Origin: an uncultured Clostridia bacterium
GTDB taxonomy: Bacteria; Bacillota; Clostridia; Christensenellales; UBA1242
Assembly (NCBI GenBank): GCA_944349535.1
Contig: CALVNA010000006.1
Coordinates: 1 to 37,280, forward strand
Direction: 5' to 3'
Length of the DNA stretch: 37,280 nucleotides
This document shows, one piece after another, positions 17,959-24,873 of this stretch; the stretch's first letter is position 1; each line of letters starts with the position of its first letter. The position numbers and the translations under genes were made by a program. The notes under the pieces were generated by a model. It saw nothing but the letters and a program-made list of their open reading frames with translations, did no database searches and was not told the DNA's origin.

Positions 17959-18668
17959 TGCTTCGAGAAGAAGATTTGCAGTGTCAAGGACTAAAAATTT
18001 TGCAAGATGACCAGCTTTATACTTTCACTTCAGACTCTGTGGTGCTTGCAAATTTTGTTGACATAAAAAAGGGTGAACAGGCTGTTGAAATTGGCTCGGG
18101 TTGTGGGGTGATTTCTATTTTGTTGTCGGCAAAAACGCAAGTGGAAAAAATTTTTGCTTTTGAAGTTCAACAAGAAATGGCTGAACTTGCAACTCAAAAC
18201 ATCAAACTCAACAAATTGCAAGAAAAGATAACTTTGTTTCATGATGACATTTCCAATTTTTCTAAATATTTAAAAGACGCAAGTGCGGATGTTGTCTTTT
18301 CAAATCCGCCATACATGAACAGCTCTTTCGCTTGTAAAAACAAAGTCAAATCAACCGCTCGACATGACAATCTTCTGCCGCCGCAAAAGCTTTGCCATTG
18401 CGCAAGCAAACTTTTAAAACACGGCGGTCGTTTTTTCCTATGTTATGCTCCAAGCCGTTTGAGTGAAATTTTTGAGTGTTTGACAGAAAACAATATGCAA
18501 CCAAAAAGAATGTTTTTTACTCAAAATCAGAAAGGTGAAATAAAGCTTTGCTTCATCGAAGCTGTCAAAAATGCAAAAAAAGGACTGAAAATTTTACCAA
18601 ATTTGACCGTAAATGATGCCGACGGAAAATATTTAGAGCAGTTGCACACCAAATATTTTAAAGCCTAA
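17958..18668 (+). CDS. trmN6: tRNA1(Val) A37 N6-methyltransferase-like (TrmN6/YabB)
   Basis: 236 residues. Class I SAM-dependent methyltransferase: the SAM-binding motif VEIGSGCGVISILL (about residues 43-56) and the catalytic motif NPPY typical of N6-adenine enzymes (in VVFSNPPYMNSSF). Family members methylate adenosine 37 of tRNA1(Val). It starts with GTG overlapping the ricT stop (TAGTG), so translation is coupled. It is the last gene of the unit, followed by a terminator. Confidence 0.88.
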   Translation: MLREEDLQCQGLKILQDDQLYTFTSDSVVLANFVDIKKGEQAVEIGSGCGVISILLSAKTQVEKIFAFEVQQEMAELATQNIKLNKLQEKITLFHDDISNFSKYLKDASADVVFSNPPYMNSSFACKNKVKSTARHDNLLPPQKLCHCASKLLKHGGRFFLCYAPSRLSEIFECLTENNMQPKRMFFTQNQKGEIKLCFIEAVKNAKKGLKILPNLTVNDADGKYLEQLHTKYFKA

Positions 18669-18689
18669 AAAACGGCTTTTATTTTTTTG
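18660..18689 (+). terminator. Intrinsic terminator after trmN6
   Basis: AAAGCC (18660-18665), 8-nt loop, GGCTTT (18674-18679), then T, A and a run of seven T. Confidence 0.75.
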
Positions 18690-18729
18690 TAAAATAATGT
18701 AAAAATTTTTAAAAATTTGTAAAAAATGT

Positions 18730-18758
18730 TTGGTGATGTTTTGTTGTTGTGATATAAT
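18730..18758 (+). promoter_or_regulatory. Promoter of the Spo0A-domain gene
   Basis: TTGGTG (18730-18735), 17 bp, perfect TATAAT (18753-18758), then a short leader with AAGGAGA before the ATG. I looked for a Spo0A box (TTTGTCRAA type) and saw none. Confidence 0.55.
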
Positions 18759-18784
18759 TTATTTTGCACTTACAAGGAGAGAAA

Positions 18785-19165
18785 ATGGAAAAAGATTTTG
18801 AGAATTTTGAATTTTTGACATCACTTTTAATAAACATGGGCATCACTCCTGACAAGAGGGGATTTGAATATTTAAGAAGAGCAATCATGCTTGTTGCTCT
18901 TGATCCAAGCTATTTGCAATCAATCACAAAAAGGCTTTATGTTGACCTTGCAAAAGAGTTTTCAGTAAAACCGCAGGATATTGAAAGATGCATCAGATTC
19001 GCCATCAATTCTTCATACAACTGTGGAGGACTGCTTGAGATCAACAATCTTTATGGCGTTGTTGTTTACAAAAATGATTACAAGCCAAGCAACAGCGAGC
19101 TTATTGGAATCATTGCGGACAAAATTTCAATTCATGACAAGAAAAATGATGCAGGCTTGGCGTAA
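18785..19165 (+). CDS. Stand-alone Spo0A-type DNA-binding domain protein
   Basis: 126 residues, starting at ATG 18785 after AAGGAGA; an upstream in-frame TTG at 18764 is disfavoured because it lies before the ribosome site. Nearly the whole protein resembles the Spo0A C-terminal effector domain: GITPDKRGFEYLRRAI (19-34), then DP and SITKRLY (40-52), then QDIERCIRFAIN (64-75, the position of the recognition helix), and a C-terminal KPSNSELIGIIADKIS. In Spo0A this domain follows a phospho-receiver, which is absent here; residues 1-15 are too short to hold one. Such a protein could bind 0A-box-like sites without phosphorylation, compete with Spo0A, or be controlled by abundance. It has its own promoter. 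The fold is clear; the role is inference. Confidence 0.85.
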   Translation: MEKDFENFEFLTSLLINMGITPDKRGFEYLRRAIMLVALDPSYLQSITKRLYVDLAKEFSVKPQDIERCIRFAINSSYNCGGLLEINNLYGVVVYKNDYKPSNSELIGIIADKISIHDKKNDAGLA

Positions 19166-19191
19166 AAATTTTTTGTAATTTTTCTATTTGC

Positions 19192-19220
19192 TTGAATATT
19201 TCGTAAGTTTATGGTATATT
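19192..19220 (+). promoter_or_regulatory. Promoter of the 131-residue gene
   Basis: TTGAAT (19192-19197), 17 bp, TATATT (19215-19220), followed by AAAGGAG and the ATG at 19242. Confidence 0.6.
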
Positions 19221-19241
19221 AACTTAAGAAAGGAGTTTATT

Positions 19242-19637
19242 ATGGCAAACGTTATCAGAAATATGAATTTTAAACCTATTATTGAAAAAATAGAATATAC
19301 AAGAGAGCGTGAACCACAACCAAACGACAAAATCAATATGCGAGTTTGGGATGAAATGAAAGTTGAAAGACTGCGCTCTGATGCTGTCAAAGTGATTTTG
19401 ACAAGAAATATCGAACCAGAACCAAAAACAATTTTTTCAATCAAAGTTTCTCTCGGCATCGAGTGTCTTGTCAATACAGCGGAATACGAAAAGCTTGACG
19501 ATGATGTTGAATATTTCAAAAACAGCCAAATTTCAAGAGTGCTTGCAAGCACAGTTTCTTGCATTATTTCAGAGCTTACTCTTCATTCACAAATTGGCGC
19601 AATGGTTACTGCACCTGTTGTGCAATTTCCGCAGTAA
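19242..19637 (+). CDS. Small cytoplasmic protein, possibly SecB-like
   Basis: 131 residues from ATG 19242, placed by AAAGGAG. No signal peptide or membrane helix. The arrangement of a beta-rich middle (KTIFSIKVSLGIECLV) and a C-terminal helix ending in a hydrophobic stretch (SRVLASTVSCIISELTLHSQ then a Pro-containing tail) is reminiscent of SecB-type chaperones found in Firmicutes. That is a weak structural impression, not a motif match. It lies 15 bp before rnhB and is probably co-transcribed with it. Confidence 0.6.
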   Translation: MANVIRNMNFKPIIEKIEYTREREPQPNDKINMRVWDEMKVERLRSDAVKVILTRNIEPEPKTIFSIKVSLGIECLVNTAEYEKLDDDVEYFKNSQISRVLASTVSCIISELTLHSQIGAMVTAPVVQFPQ

Positions 19638-19652
19638 AATTTTTTAATAGAT

Positions 19653-20237
19653 ATGCTTAGCTACGAAAAAGATTTCAAAGAAAACCTGATTGCAGGAATT
19701 GATGAAGCGGGAAGAGGTCCACTTGCTGGGCCTCTTGTTTGTGCGTGCGTGATTATGCCAAAAACCGACTTAATTGAAGGCATCGACGACAGCAAAAAGC
19801 TTTCTGCAAAGAAAAGAGAATGTCTGTTTGACAAGATTACCGAAAAAGCCATTGCCTATTCAATCATTGAAATTGATGAAAAGACGATTGACGAGATCAA
19901 TATTTTAAATGCAACAAAACTTGGCATGAAAAAAGCGCTTGAAGGATTGTCTGTTGTGCCAGAACTTGTTTTGACGGATGCTGTTCGCATTGAAACTGAT
20001 ATTCCACAGCAAAACATCATTCACGGAGACGGGCTTAGCTACAACATTGCGGCAGCATCAATTCTTGCAAAGATTTATCGTGATAGATTGATGCAAAGGT
20101 TGTCGCTTTCATACCCACAATATCTTTTTGCTCAGCATAAAGGTTACGGCACAAAACAACATATTGAAAACTTGAAGAAGTATGGTCCATGTCCGCATCA
20201 TAGAAAAACTTTTATAAAAAATTTTGGGAATTTTTGA
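19653..20237 (+). CDS. rnhB: Ribonuclease HII
   Basis: 194 residues. RNase HII cuts the RNA strand of RNA-DNA hybrids and starts removal of ribonucleotides misincorporated in DNA. Catalytic residues are visible: Asp17 and Glu18 in GIDEAGRGPLAGP, Asp109 in LTDAV, and a further acidic residue in the ASILAKIYRDR segment (family AKVxRD). The C-terminal GYGTKQHIENLKKYGPCPHH is typical. No ribosome site precedes the ATG; with 15 bp to the upstream stop, translation may be coupled. It ends with TGA, so TGA is used as stop here. Confidence 0.95.
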   Translation: MLSYEKDFKENLIAGIDEAGRGPLAGPLVCACVIMPKTDLIEGIDDSKKLSAKKRECLFDKITEKAIAYSIIEIDEKTIDEINILNATKLGMKKALEGLSVVPELVLTDAVRIETDIPQQNIIHGDGLSYNIAAASILAKIYRDRLMQRLSLSYPQYLFAQHKGYGTKQHIENLKKYGPCPHHRKTFIKNFGNF

Positions 20238-20244
20238 AAAATGC

Positions 20245-20260
20245 TTGACCCTCCACTTTA
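20245..20260 (+). promoter_or_regulatory. Possible remnant of a MerR-type operator/promoter
   Basis: CTTGACCCTCCACTT (20244-20258) looks like the -35 plus left half-site of a MerR-family operator, in which TTGACC runs into a dyad of the form CCCTCC...GGAGGG. The right half-site and -10 are absent; instead the remnant peptide at 20262 follows. A deletion that joined the operator to a gene tail would explain this. Speculative. Confidence 0.3.
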
Positions 20261-20261
20261 A

Positions 20262-20363
20262 AACAAAGATGGCAAAACCTACATGATCGTGGACTGGAAG
20301 ATTGGAGATTATATTTACAGCGGTGTTGTCAAAGTGTGTTATATTTTTGAAAAAATGAGTTAA
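20262..20363 (+). pseudogene. C-terminal remnant of a lost gene
   Basis: Between a stop at 20259 and a TAA at 20361 one frame reads NKDGKTYMIVDWKIGDYIYS and 13 more residues ending FEKMS. The composition is protein-like and recalls the end of GyrI-like effector-binding domains (pattern K-x-Y-M-F-x-E-W-K-x-G-D-Y-x-x-x-G). No start codon with a ribosome site precedes it. I take it as the tail of a deleted regulator gene; the family assignment is tentative. Confidence 0.45.
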
Positions 20364-20393
20364 AGATTGTACGATTCACATTAATTTATGTTT

Positions 20394-20436
20394 AAAAAAT
20401 CCTCTTTTTGCAATAATAAGGCAAGGAGGATTTTTT
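20394..20436 (+). promoter_or_regulatory. Hairpin burying the rubrerythrin ribosome site
   Basis: AAAAAATCCTC (20394-20404) is perfectly complementary to GAGGATTTTTT (20426-20436), which ends directly before the ATG at 20437. Inside the loop TTGC (20408-20411) can pair with GCAA (20421-20424), extending the stem. The ribosome site AAGGAGG (20423-20429) is therefore mostly base-paired. The structure also resembles an intrinsic terminator because the stem ends in six T. It may control translation or attenuate transcription of rubrerythrin. Confidence 0.6.
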
Positions 20437-21033
20437 ATGAAACTTAAAGATAGTCAAACTTTTACAAACTTGGCAAGGGCTTTTGCTGCTGAGTGTGCTG
20501 CTCGCACTCGTTATGAATTTTGCGAATATGGTTTCCGCTCAAATGGTTATGAAGCGATTGCAACACTTATCGACAAGATTGCTTATCAAGAATTTAATCA
20601 TGCTAGAATGCTTTATATGAAACTTCAAGATAGCGAAATGAAGCAGATTGACAATATTGATTTTTGTTTAGGTTTGCCTTTTAAAGAAAAATGGGATTTG
20701 CTTTCAAATCTGCAACTTCTCAGCCAAGATGAAGCAGATGAAGCCAAAGCCTATCAAGAATTTGAAAAAATCGCCAGAGAAGAAGGTTTTGTTGAGATTG
20801 CCGACCTTTTTGCCATGATAAGAGATGTGGAAATCAGGCATAGCAAAATATTCCAAGAAGTTTACAATCAAATGAAAGACAAAAAATTATATAAACGAGC
20901 AAAAGAAGTGGCATGGATTTGTCCTGCTTGTGGTTACGTGAGTTTTGCCAAAGAGGCTTGGCAGACCTGTCCGCTTTGTCAAGCAAAGCAAGGCTACTGC
21001 TCTTTAGTTTTGCCAGACGTTTTGCATTTTTAA
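20437..21033 (+). CDS. Rubrerythrin
   Basis: 198 residues. Rubrerythrins reduce hydrogen peroxide in the cytoplasm of anaerobes. The four-helix diiron domain (about residues 1-145) shows ligand-type motifs: AAECAARTRYEF, YQEFNHARM (E-x-x-H) and RDVEIRHSKIF. A C-terminal rubredoxin-like Fe(Cys)4 site is formed by CPACGY (Cys162, Cys165) and CPLC (Cys178, Cys181). Length is typical. The start is set by AAGGAGG 7 nt upstream, which lies in a strong hairpin. It is a single gene with its own terminator. No PerR-type operator was seen. Confidence 0.95.
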   Translation: MKLKDSQTFTNLARAFAAECAARTRYEFCEYGFRSNGYEAIATLIDKIAYQEFNHARMLYMKLQDSEMKQIDNIDFCLGLPFKEKWDLLSNLQLLSQDEADEAKAYQEFEKIAREEGFVEIADLFAMIRDVEIRHSKIFQEVYNQMKDKKLYKRAKEVAWICPACGYVSFAKEAWQTCPLCQAKQGYCSLVLPDVLHF

Positions 21034-21063
21034 AAAAGAGGTCCAAAAACGGACTTCTTTTTT
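21032..21063. terminator. Bidirectional terminator between convergent genes
   Basis: GTCC (21041-21044) pairs with GGAC (21051-21054), extended by GAG/TTC-type pairs, with an A-run on the left and a T-run on the right. It serves rubrerythrin on the plus strand and the gene ending at 21062 on the minus strand. Confidence 0.75.
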
Positions 21064-21835
21064 ATGGAAATTCCCAGTAAGCTGGGTCAATGTAAGGCTC
21101 AGTGGTTACTGCCAATTTATCAGCAATCAATTTTTCGATAAAAGGGTTTATGTCTTTTGCATTATCATATTCTTCTTCACTTGCAATATGATATTTGTCA
21201 ACAATTATTTCTTTAATCAGCCTAGAAAGCTCTAGTATATGTTCTTTTTGCTGCTTTTTTGATAAAAAAGGAAAAGCTTTTTTGTTTATGTAATACTCAT
21301 TTCCTGTCTCTGATTGTCTGAGCAAGGTGAAATGAAAAAGAGAATAGGCGTTGCTTAAACTGCTCTTGTGATCTAAGATAAAATCGATGATGGCGGAATA
21401 ATATCCTTCATTCCAGCATATATTTTCCGGTCTCTTATCCAAAGCAAAATTTATTATCCTGCCTTTTTCATCAACTATTTTTGTTGGCAAAATAAACCCT
21501 AAATTATCTCTTAGCGCATCCATTGTTGAATCATAGTAATAATTCATCACATCATCAGCGCTTATTTTAGCCAAATTGCCAGTTATGTTTGTGGTCGAAG
21601 AAATGCAGGGGTGCTTCACTTCCAGACCGTATCTAAAAACGCCGCGTCTGATATCTTCAACTGTGTCATATCTTGTCCAAACAAGGTGCTGATAAATAGC
21701 AAAATTCTTGCCACCATCAAGCTTTTGCTTTAATAGTTCCAAAAATTTTTCAATAAATTTTTTTAGCTCTGCATAAGAAAGCCCATCTTTAGAAACAGTG
21801 TCTCTTTCATAGTCAAAATCATTATTTTCCCACAT
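21062..21835 (-). CDS. Hypothetical protein, 257 residues
   Basis: I do not recognise this protein. The start is the ATG at 21835, placed by GGAG (21844-21841) 5 nt upstream; the longer frame from 21880 would precede that site. No signal peptide or membrane helix. The protein is rich in charged and aromatic residues, starts with an acidic segment (MWENNDFDYERD), has a predicted helix (ELKKFIEKFLELLKQKL) near residues 23-39, and a middle part with RRGVFRYGLE and CISSTTNITGN. A single-copy gene with its own promoter and terminator, flanked by unrelated genes, suggests accessory content. Possibly a soluble cytoplasmic enzyme or effector; no evidence allows a choice. Confidence 0.7.
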   Translation of the reverse strand: MWENNDFDYERDTVSKDGLSYAELKKFIEKFLELLKQKLDGGKNFAIYQHLVWTRYDTVEDIRRGVFRYGLEVKHPCISSTTNITGNLAKISADDVMNYYYDSTMDALRDNLGFILPTKIVDEKGRIINFALDKRPENICWNEGYYSAIIDFILDHKSSLSNAYSLFHFTLLRQSETGNEYYINKKAFPFLSKKQQKEHILELSRLIKEIIVDKYHIASEEEYDNAKDINPFIEKLIADKLAVTTEPYIDPAYWEFP

Positions 21836-21858
21836 ATTTTCTCCATTCAACAGCGAGT

Positions 21859-21887
21859 ATCTTATCACAAAAATCGTCAATTGTAAA
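21859..21887 (-). promoter_or_regulatory. Promoter of the 257-residue hypothetical gene
   Basis: On the minus strand, TTTACA (21887-21882), 17 bp, TAAGAT (21864-21859). It overlaps the upstream region of the divergent lipoprotein gene. Confidence 0.45.
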
Positions 21888-21947
21888 GGATGTTTGAATA
21901 ATTTTTTTTATTTTGCAGACAATAATTTTGTGCAAAAGGAGGGAAAA

Positions 21948-22418
21948 ATGTTAAAAAATTTAGCAATAAAAGGTTTTATTGGACTTTCTTGTCTTGCTGC
22001 TTTGACAGGAGTTGCAGGATGTGGAGACGTTTCAACACACTCAATTTATGAATTTCAAGTCGATAATGTAACACAGATCAACGTCAACGAGCAGACTAAT
22101 ATTGATGTAACGCTTAAAGCAACAAATATTAGAAGCGAAGGCTATGACAAAGTTTTGATCAAAGTTGATGCTACAAATAAAGATAATCTTGAGTTGAAAG
22201 CAACAGATACGCAATCTCACGAGTGGGATGTTGCGCAAGTTGGTTATTGGGGACCACCAGAAGGTTTTGCAATCAGCAACGATTATGATGTTACAACAGA
22301 GTTTCGAGTTACTGCAAAGGCTGAAGGAGCTTATACCGTAACATTGAATCTTGTCGATCTTGACAATAACGAAATGATTTTGGCGACCAAAACAATAACT
22401 TTTACAGCAGTGGAATAG
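21948..22418 (+). CDS. Small Ig-like lipoprotein
   Basis: 156 residues from ATG 21948, with AAAGGAGGG just upstream; the longer frame from 21894 lacks a ribosome site. A signal peptide ends in a canonical lipobox VAGC with lipidated Cys25. The mature part (about 130 residues) is beta-rich: a strand-rich first half, the motif WGPPEGFAISNDYDVTTEF, and a closing AEGAYTVTLNLVDLDNN. This resembles Ig-like surface modules in Firmicutes that share a W/F-G-P-x-x-G-F motif followed by G-x-Y-T-(V/I)-x-L-x-L-V-D. Likely a single Ig-like domain on the outer face of the membrane. Ligand unknown. Confidence 0.8.
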   Translation: MLKNLAIKGFIGLSCLAALTGVAGCGDVSTHSIYEFQVDNVTQINVNEQTNIDVTLKATNIRSEGYDKVLIKVDATNKDNLELKATDTQSHEWDVAQVGYWGPPEGFAISNDYDVTTEFRVTAKAEGAYTVTLNLVDLDNNEMILATKTITFTAVE

Positions 22419-22444
22419 GCAGCTATTTCGCTGCTTAAATTTTA
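22419..22444 (+). terminator. Weak terminator after the small lipoprotein
   Basis: GCAGC (22419-22423), loop of 6, GCTGC (22430-22434), then TTAAATTTT. The stem is short. Confidence 0.4.
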
Positions 22445-22447
22445 CTA

Positions 22448-22476
22448 TTGACAGAAGCGAAAAAGTGTATTAAAAT
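22448..22476 (+). promoter_or_regulatory. Consensus promoter giving a leaderless start
   Basis: TTGACA (22448-22453), exactly 17 bp, TAAAAT (22471-22476). The ATG of the next gene begins 6 nt after the -10, so the transcript should start at or within a base or two of the start codon. This is the clearest leaderless case in the window. Confidence 0.7.
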
Positions 22477-22482
22477 CTAAGT

Positions 22483-22953
22483 ATGAAAAAAGAGCGAATT
22501 GAATATGAATTCTTAAAAAGACTGGAAAGGCTTCACATTGTGCAGTGCAAAAACAAATTGAATAAGCTGCTAAGGCATGGCGTGGATGTGAAAGATATCT
22601 TTCCTGGCAGGTTTGTAAACATAGAGACTGTTGAGCTAATTGATGAAAATCATCGTCAAGTGTGCTTAACTTCTGGGATGCCTGGCCTCTTTGTCAAACT
22701 TATTTCTTCAAAAACAGGAGACTTTTATTTCTATTTTAGCAAAGATTCGTCGCGAGATTGCTTGCTCTGCGACAAGCCTGAAAATCTGATAGTAAACGAC
22801 TATTTTGTTGAAATCTTTGACAATAAACCCATTTTGGAGGATTTGGAAGGCATAAAAACGGTTACGGCTGATTTTTGCAGAGTTTATAATGATGAAATTA
22901 AATTTGCAGAAATCTTTTCAGACGAAGAAGATGGAGAACAACAAAACGACTAA
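22483..22953 (+). CDS. Hypothetical protein, 156 residues, leaderless
   Basis: Not recognised. It starts MKKERIEYEFLKRLERLHIV, probably helical, with basic residues up to about 35, followed by a beta-rich middle (GRFVNIETVELIDE, GLFVKLISSKTGDFYFYFS) and an acidic C-terminus (SDEEDGEQQND). Cys residues occur at CLLC (residues 104-107) but with no second pair to make a metal site. No signal peptide or membrane helix. No ribosome site precedes the ATG, while a perfect promoter does. It converges with the ABC-F gene through a shared terminator. Confidence 0.7.
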   Translation: MKKERIEYEFLKRLERLHIVQCKNKLNKLLRHGVDVKDIFPGRFVNIETVELIDENHRQVCLTSGMPGLFVKLISSKTGDFYFYFSKDSSRDCLLCDKPENLIVNDYFVEIFDNKPILEDLEGIKTVTADFCRVYNDEIKFAEIFSDEEDGEQQND

Positions 22954-22983
22954 AAAAGAACATTGATAAAATGTTCTTTTTTT
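22952..22983. terminator. Bidirectional terminator
   Basis: AGAACATT (22957-22964), loop of 5, AATGTTCT (22970-22977), with an A-run on the left and a T-run on the right. It serves the convergent genes ending at 22953 and 22985. Confidence 0.85.
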
Positions 22984-22984
22984 G

Positions 22985-24565
22985 TTATTTGTTATATTTT
23001 TCTGCGTATTGCTCAAAAGTGCCTGTATAGTCAATATAGTGGTCTTCATCGACAATCTCAATAATGCGATCTGCAACGGTTTCGATGATTTCTTGGTCAT
23101 GGGTGGCAAAAAGAAGAGTGCCTCTAAAGTTTTGCATGCCTTTGTTTAAAGCGGTGATTGATTCAAGGTCAAGATGATTTGTAGGCTCATCCAAAATGAT
23201 TGTGTTGCCTTGCTCAAGCATCATTTTGGCAAGCATACATCGCACCTTTTCTCCACCAGAAAGCACGCAAGCTTCTTTCATGTTTTCCTCTCCAGTGAAA
23301 AGCATTCTGCCAAGCCAAGACCGAATAAAAGTTTCGTTTTGATCTTTTGAAAATTGTCTCAGCCAGTCCACCAGCGAAAGATGCACATTGTCAAAATGTT
23401 CATCATAATTTTGTGGCAAATAGGTCAGTTTTATTGTCTTTCCAATAAACACATTGCCGCTATCTTGTTTTTCTTTTCCAAGAATAATATTGAAAAGAGT
23501 GGTTAAAATTTGGCTATTTTTTGCAAAAAATGCAACTTTTTGACCTTTTTCAATATTAAAATTCAGTTTTTTGAACATTCCAGCTTTGCTGAGCCCTTCA
23601 ACTTTGATGACTTCTTTGCCTATTTCTTGGGTGAATTCAAAATTGATGTATGGATATTTTCTTGATGAGGGTTTGATGTCTTCAATAGTCAATCTTTCAA
23701 GCTCTTTTTTTCTTGACGTTGCTTGTTTTGATTTTGATGCGTTGGCTGAGAATCGTGCAATAAATTCTTTCAATTCTTTGGCTCGTTGTTCTGCCTTCTT
23801 ATTTTGATCTTTCATTTGTCTTAAGATAAGTTGACTAGATTCATACCAAAAATCATAATTGCCAATATACATATTGATTTTTCCATAATCAACATCACAA
23901 ATATGAGTGCAGACTTTGTTTAAAAAGTGTCGATTGTGTGAAACTATGATGACTGTGTTTTCAAAGTCAAGCAAGAAGTTTTCAAGCCAGCGCACTGTTT
24001 TGAAATCCAAATTGTTTGTGGGTTCATCCAAAACCAATATGTCAGGATTGCCAAACAAGGCTTGAGCCAAAAGCACTTTCACCTTTATTTTTGGGTCGGT
24101 TTGCCCCATAAGGTTGTAATACATATCTTCGCCAATACCAATATTTTGCAAAAGCGACTTGGCTTCACTCTCAGCTTCCCATCCGCCAAGCTCAGCAAAT
24201 TCAGTTTCCAGCTCTCCAGCTCGAATCCCATCTTCTTCAGAAAAATCTTCTTTGGCATAAAGAAGGTCCTTTTCCTTTTGGACTTCCATAAGTCGTTTAT
24301 GACCAAGCAAAACAGTGTCTAAAATAGTCTGGTCATCATAGGCGTTTTGATTTTGTGCCAGCACACTCATACGCTCGCCTGGTGTGATCACAACTTCGCC
24401 AGTGTTTGGCTCAATCTCTCCAGTCAAAATTTTTAAAAAGGTTGATTTTCCTGCGCCGTTTGCTCCGATTATACCATAGCAATTTCCTTTTGAAAATTTT
24501 AAATTCACATCTTTATATAGTGTTCGATTGCCAAAAGAGAGCGAAACGTTGATAACTTGAATCAT
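22985..24565 (-). CDS. ABC-F family ATPase (YkpA/YbiT-like)
   Basis: 526 residues: two ABC ATPase domains, a linker with charged helices (about 240-290), and no membrane segments. ABC-F proteins bind the ribosome E site and aid translation or give antibiotic resistance. Domain 1 has Walker A GANGAGKST (34-42) and Walker B LVLDEPTNNLD, but its signature is degenerate (MGQTDPKIKVKVLLAQAL in place of an SGGE-type loop). Domain 2 has an intact LSGGEKVRCML and IILDEPTNHLD, but its Walker A position reads FFAKNSQILTTLF and lacks the Lys; a similarly atypical site is, as I recall, common in the YkpA/YbiT subgroup. In the usual ABC dimer, Walker A of domain 1 works with the signature of domain 2, so one of the two sites looks functional. 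The ribosome site is AGGAG just upstream of the ATG. Confidence 0.92.
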   Translation of the reverse strand: MIQVINVSLSFGNRTLYKDVNLKFSKGNCYGIIGANGAGKSTFLKILTGEIEPNTGEVVITPGERMSVLAQNQNAYDDQTILDTVLLGHKRLMEVQKEKDLLYAKEDFSEEDGIRAGELETEFAELGGWEAESEAKSLLQNIGIGEDMYYNLMGQTDPKIKVKVLLAQALFGNPDILVLDEPTNNLDFKTVRWLENFLLDFENTVIIVSHNRHFLNKVCTHICDVDYGKINMYIGNYDFWYESSQLILRQMKDQNKKAEQRAKELKEFIARFSANASKSKQATSRKKELERLTIEDIKPSSRKYPYINFEFTQEIGKEVIKVEGLSKAGMFKKLNFNIEKGQKVAFFAKNSQILTTLFNIILGKEKQDSGNVFIGKTIKLTYLPQNYDEHFDNVHLSLVDWLRQFSKDQNETFIRSWLGRMLFTGEENMKEACVLSGGEKVRCMLAKMMLEQGNTIILDEPTNHLDLESITALNKGMQNFRGTLLFATHDQEIIETVADRIIEIVDEDHYIDYTGTFEQYAEKYNK

Positions 24566-24594
24566 ATTTTCTCCTATAAGTTTTTGTCTTTCAA

Positions 24595-24623
24595 AGTATA
24601 ATATATATGAAAATAATTGTCAA
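24595..24623 (-). promoter_or_regulatory. Promoter of the ABC-F gene
   Basis: On the minus strand, perfect TTGACA (24623-24618), 17 bp, TATACT (24600-24595). Confidence 0.75.
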
Positions 24624-24830
24624 TTCTTTTTGCGAAGCTCTATAGATAAAAATGCTAAAAAACAATAATTAGCAAAAAAATAGTGAAAAAATCAATAAAA
24701 AATCAAAAAAAATAACAAAAAAATCTTTTTTCCAGAATTTTTAATAATTTTTTTGTTTAAAATTCGAAAGAAATTTTTTTTAAAAATTAAAGGTGCTTCT
24801 GCTGGGTTTTTGCTTATGATAAATATTTTT
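24624..24830. other. AT-rich intergenic stretch, no gene seen
   Basis: Part of the 367-bp gap between divergent genes. It contains long A- and T-runs and a small hairpin (TGCTAA/TTAGCA near 24652-24673). I see no ORF, RNA gene or riboswitch. The A/T-tracts could bend the DNA upstream of the giant gene promoter. Confidence 0.5.
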
Positions 24831-24855
24831 CGATTATATATTTATAATATAATCG
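24831..24855. promoter_or_regulatory. Inverted repeat upstream of the second giant gene
   Basis: CGATTATAT (24831-24839) and ATATAATCG (24847-24855) are perfect 9-bp arms around a 7-bp centre. The repeat ends 18 bp before the -35 of the promoter at 24874, a position suited to an activator or repressor site. The arms are AT-rich but framed by CG, which makes chance less likely. Confidence 0.45.
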
Positions 24856-24873
24856 ATAAAAGTCGAAATTTGT

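Noticed and set aside
21062..21835. ADP-ribosyltransferase fold
   Set aside because: RRGVFRYG and ISSTT loosely resemble the Arg and STS motifs, but order and spacing do not fit and no catalytic Glu motif is seen.
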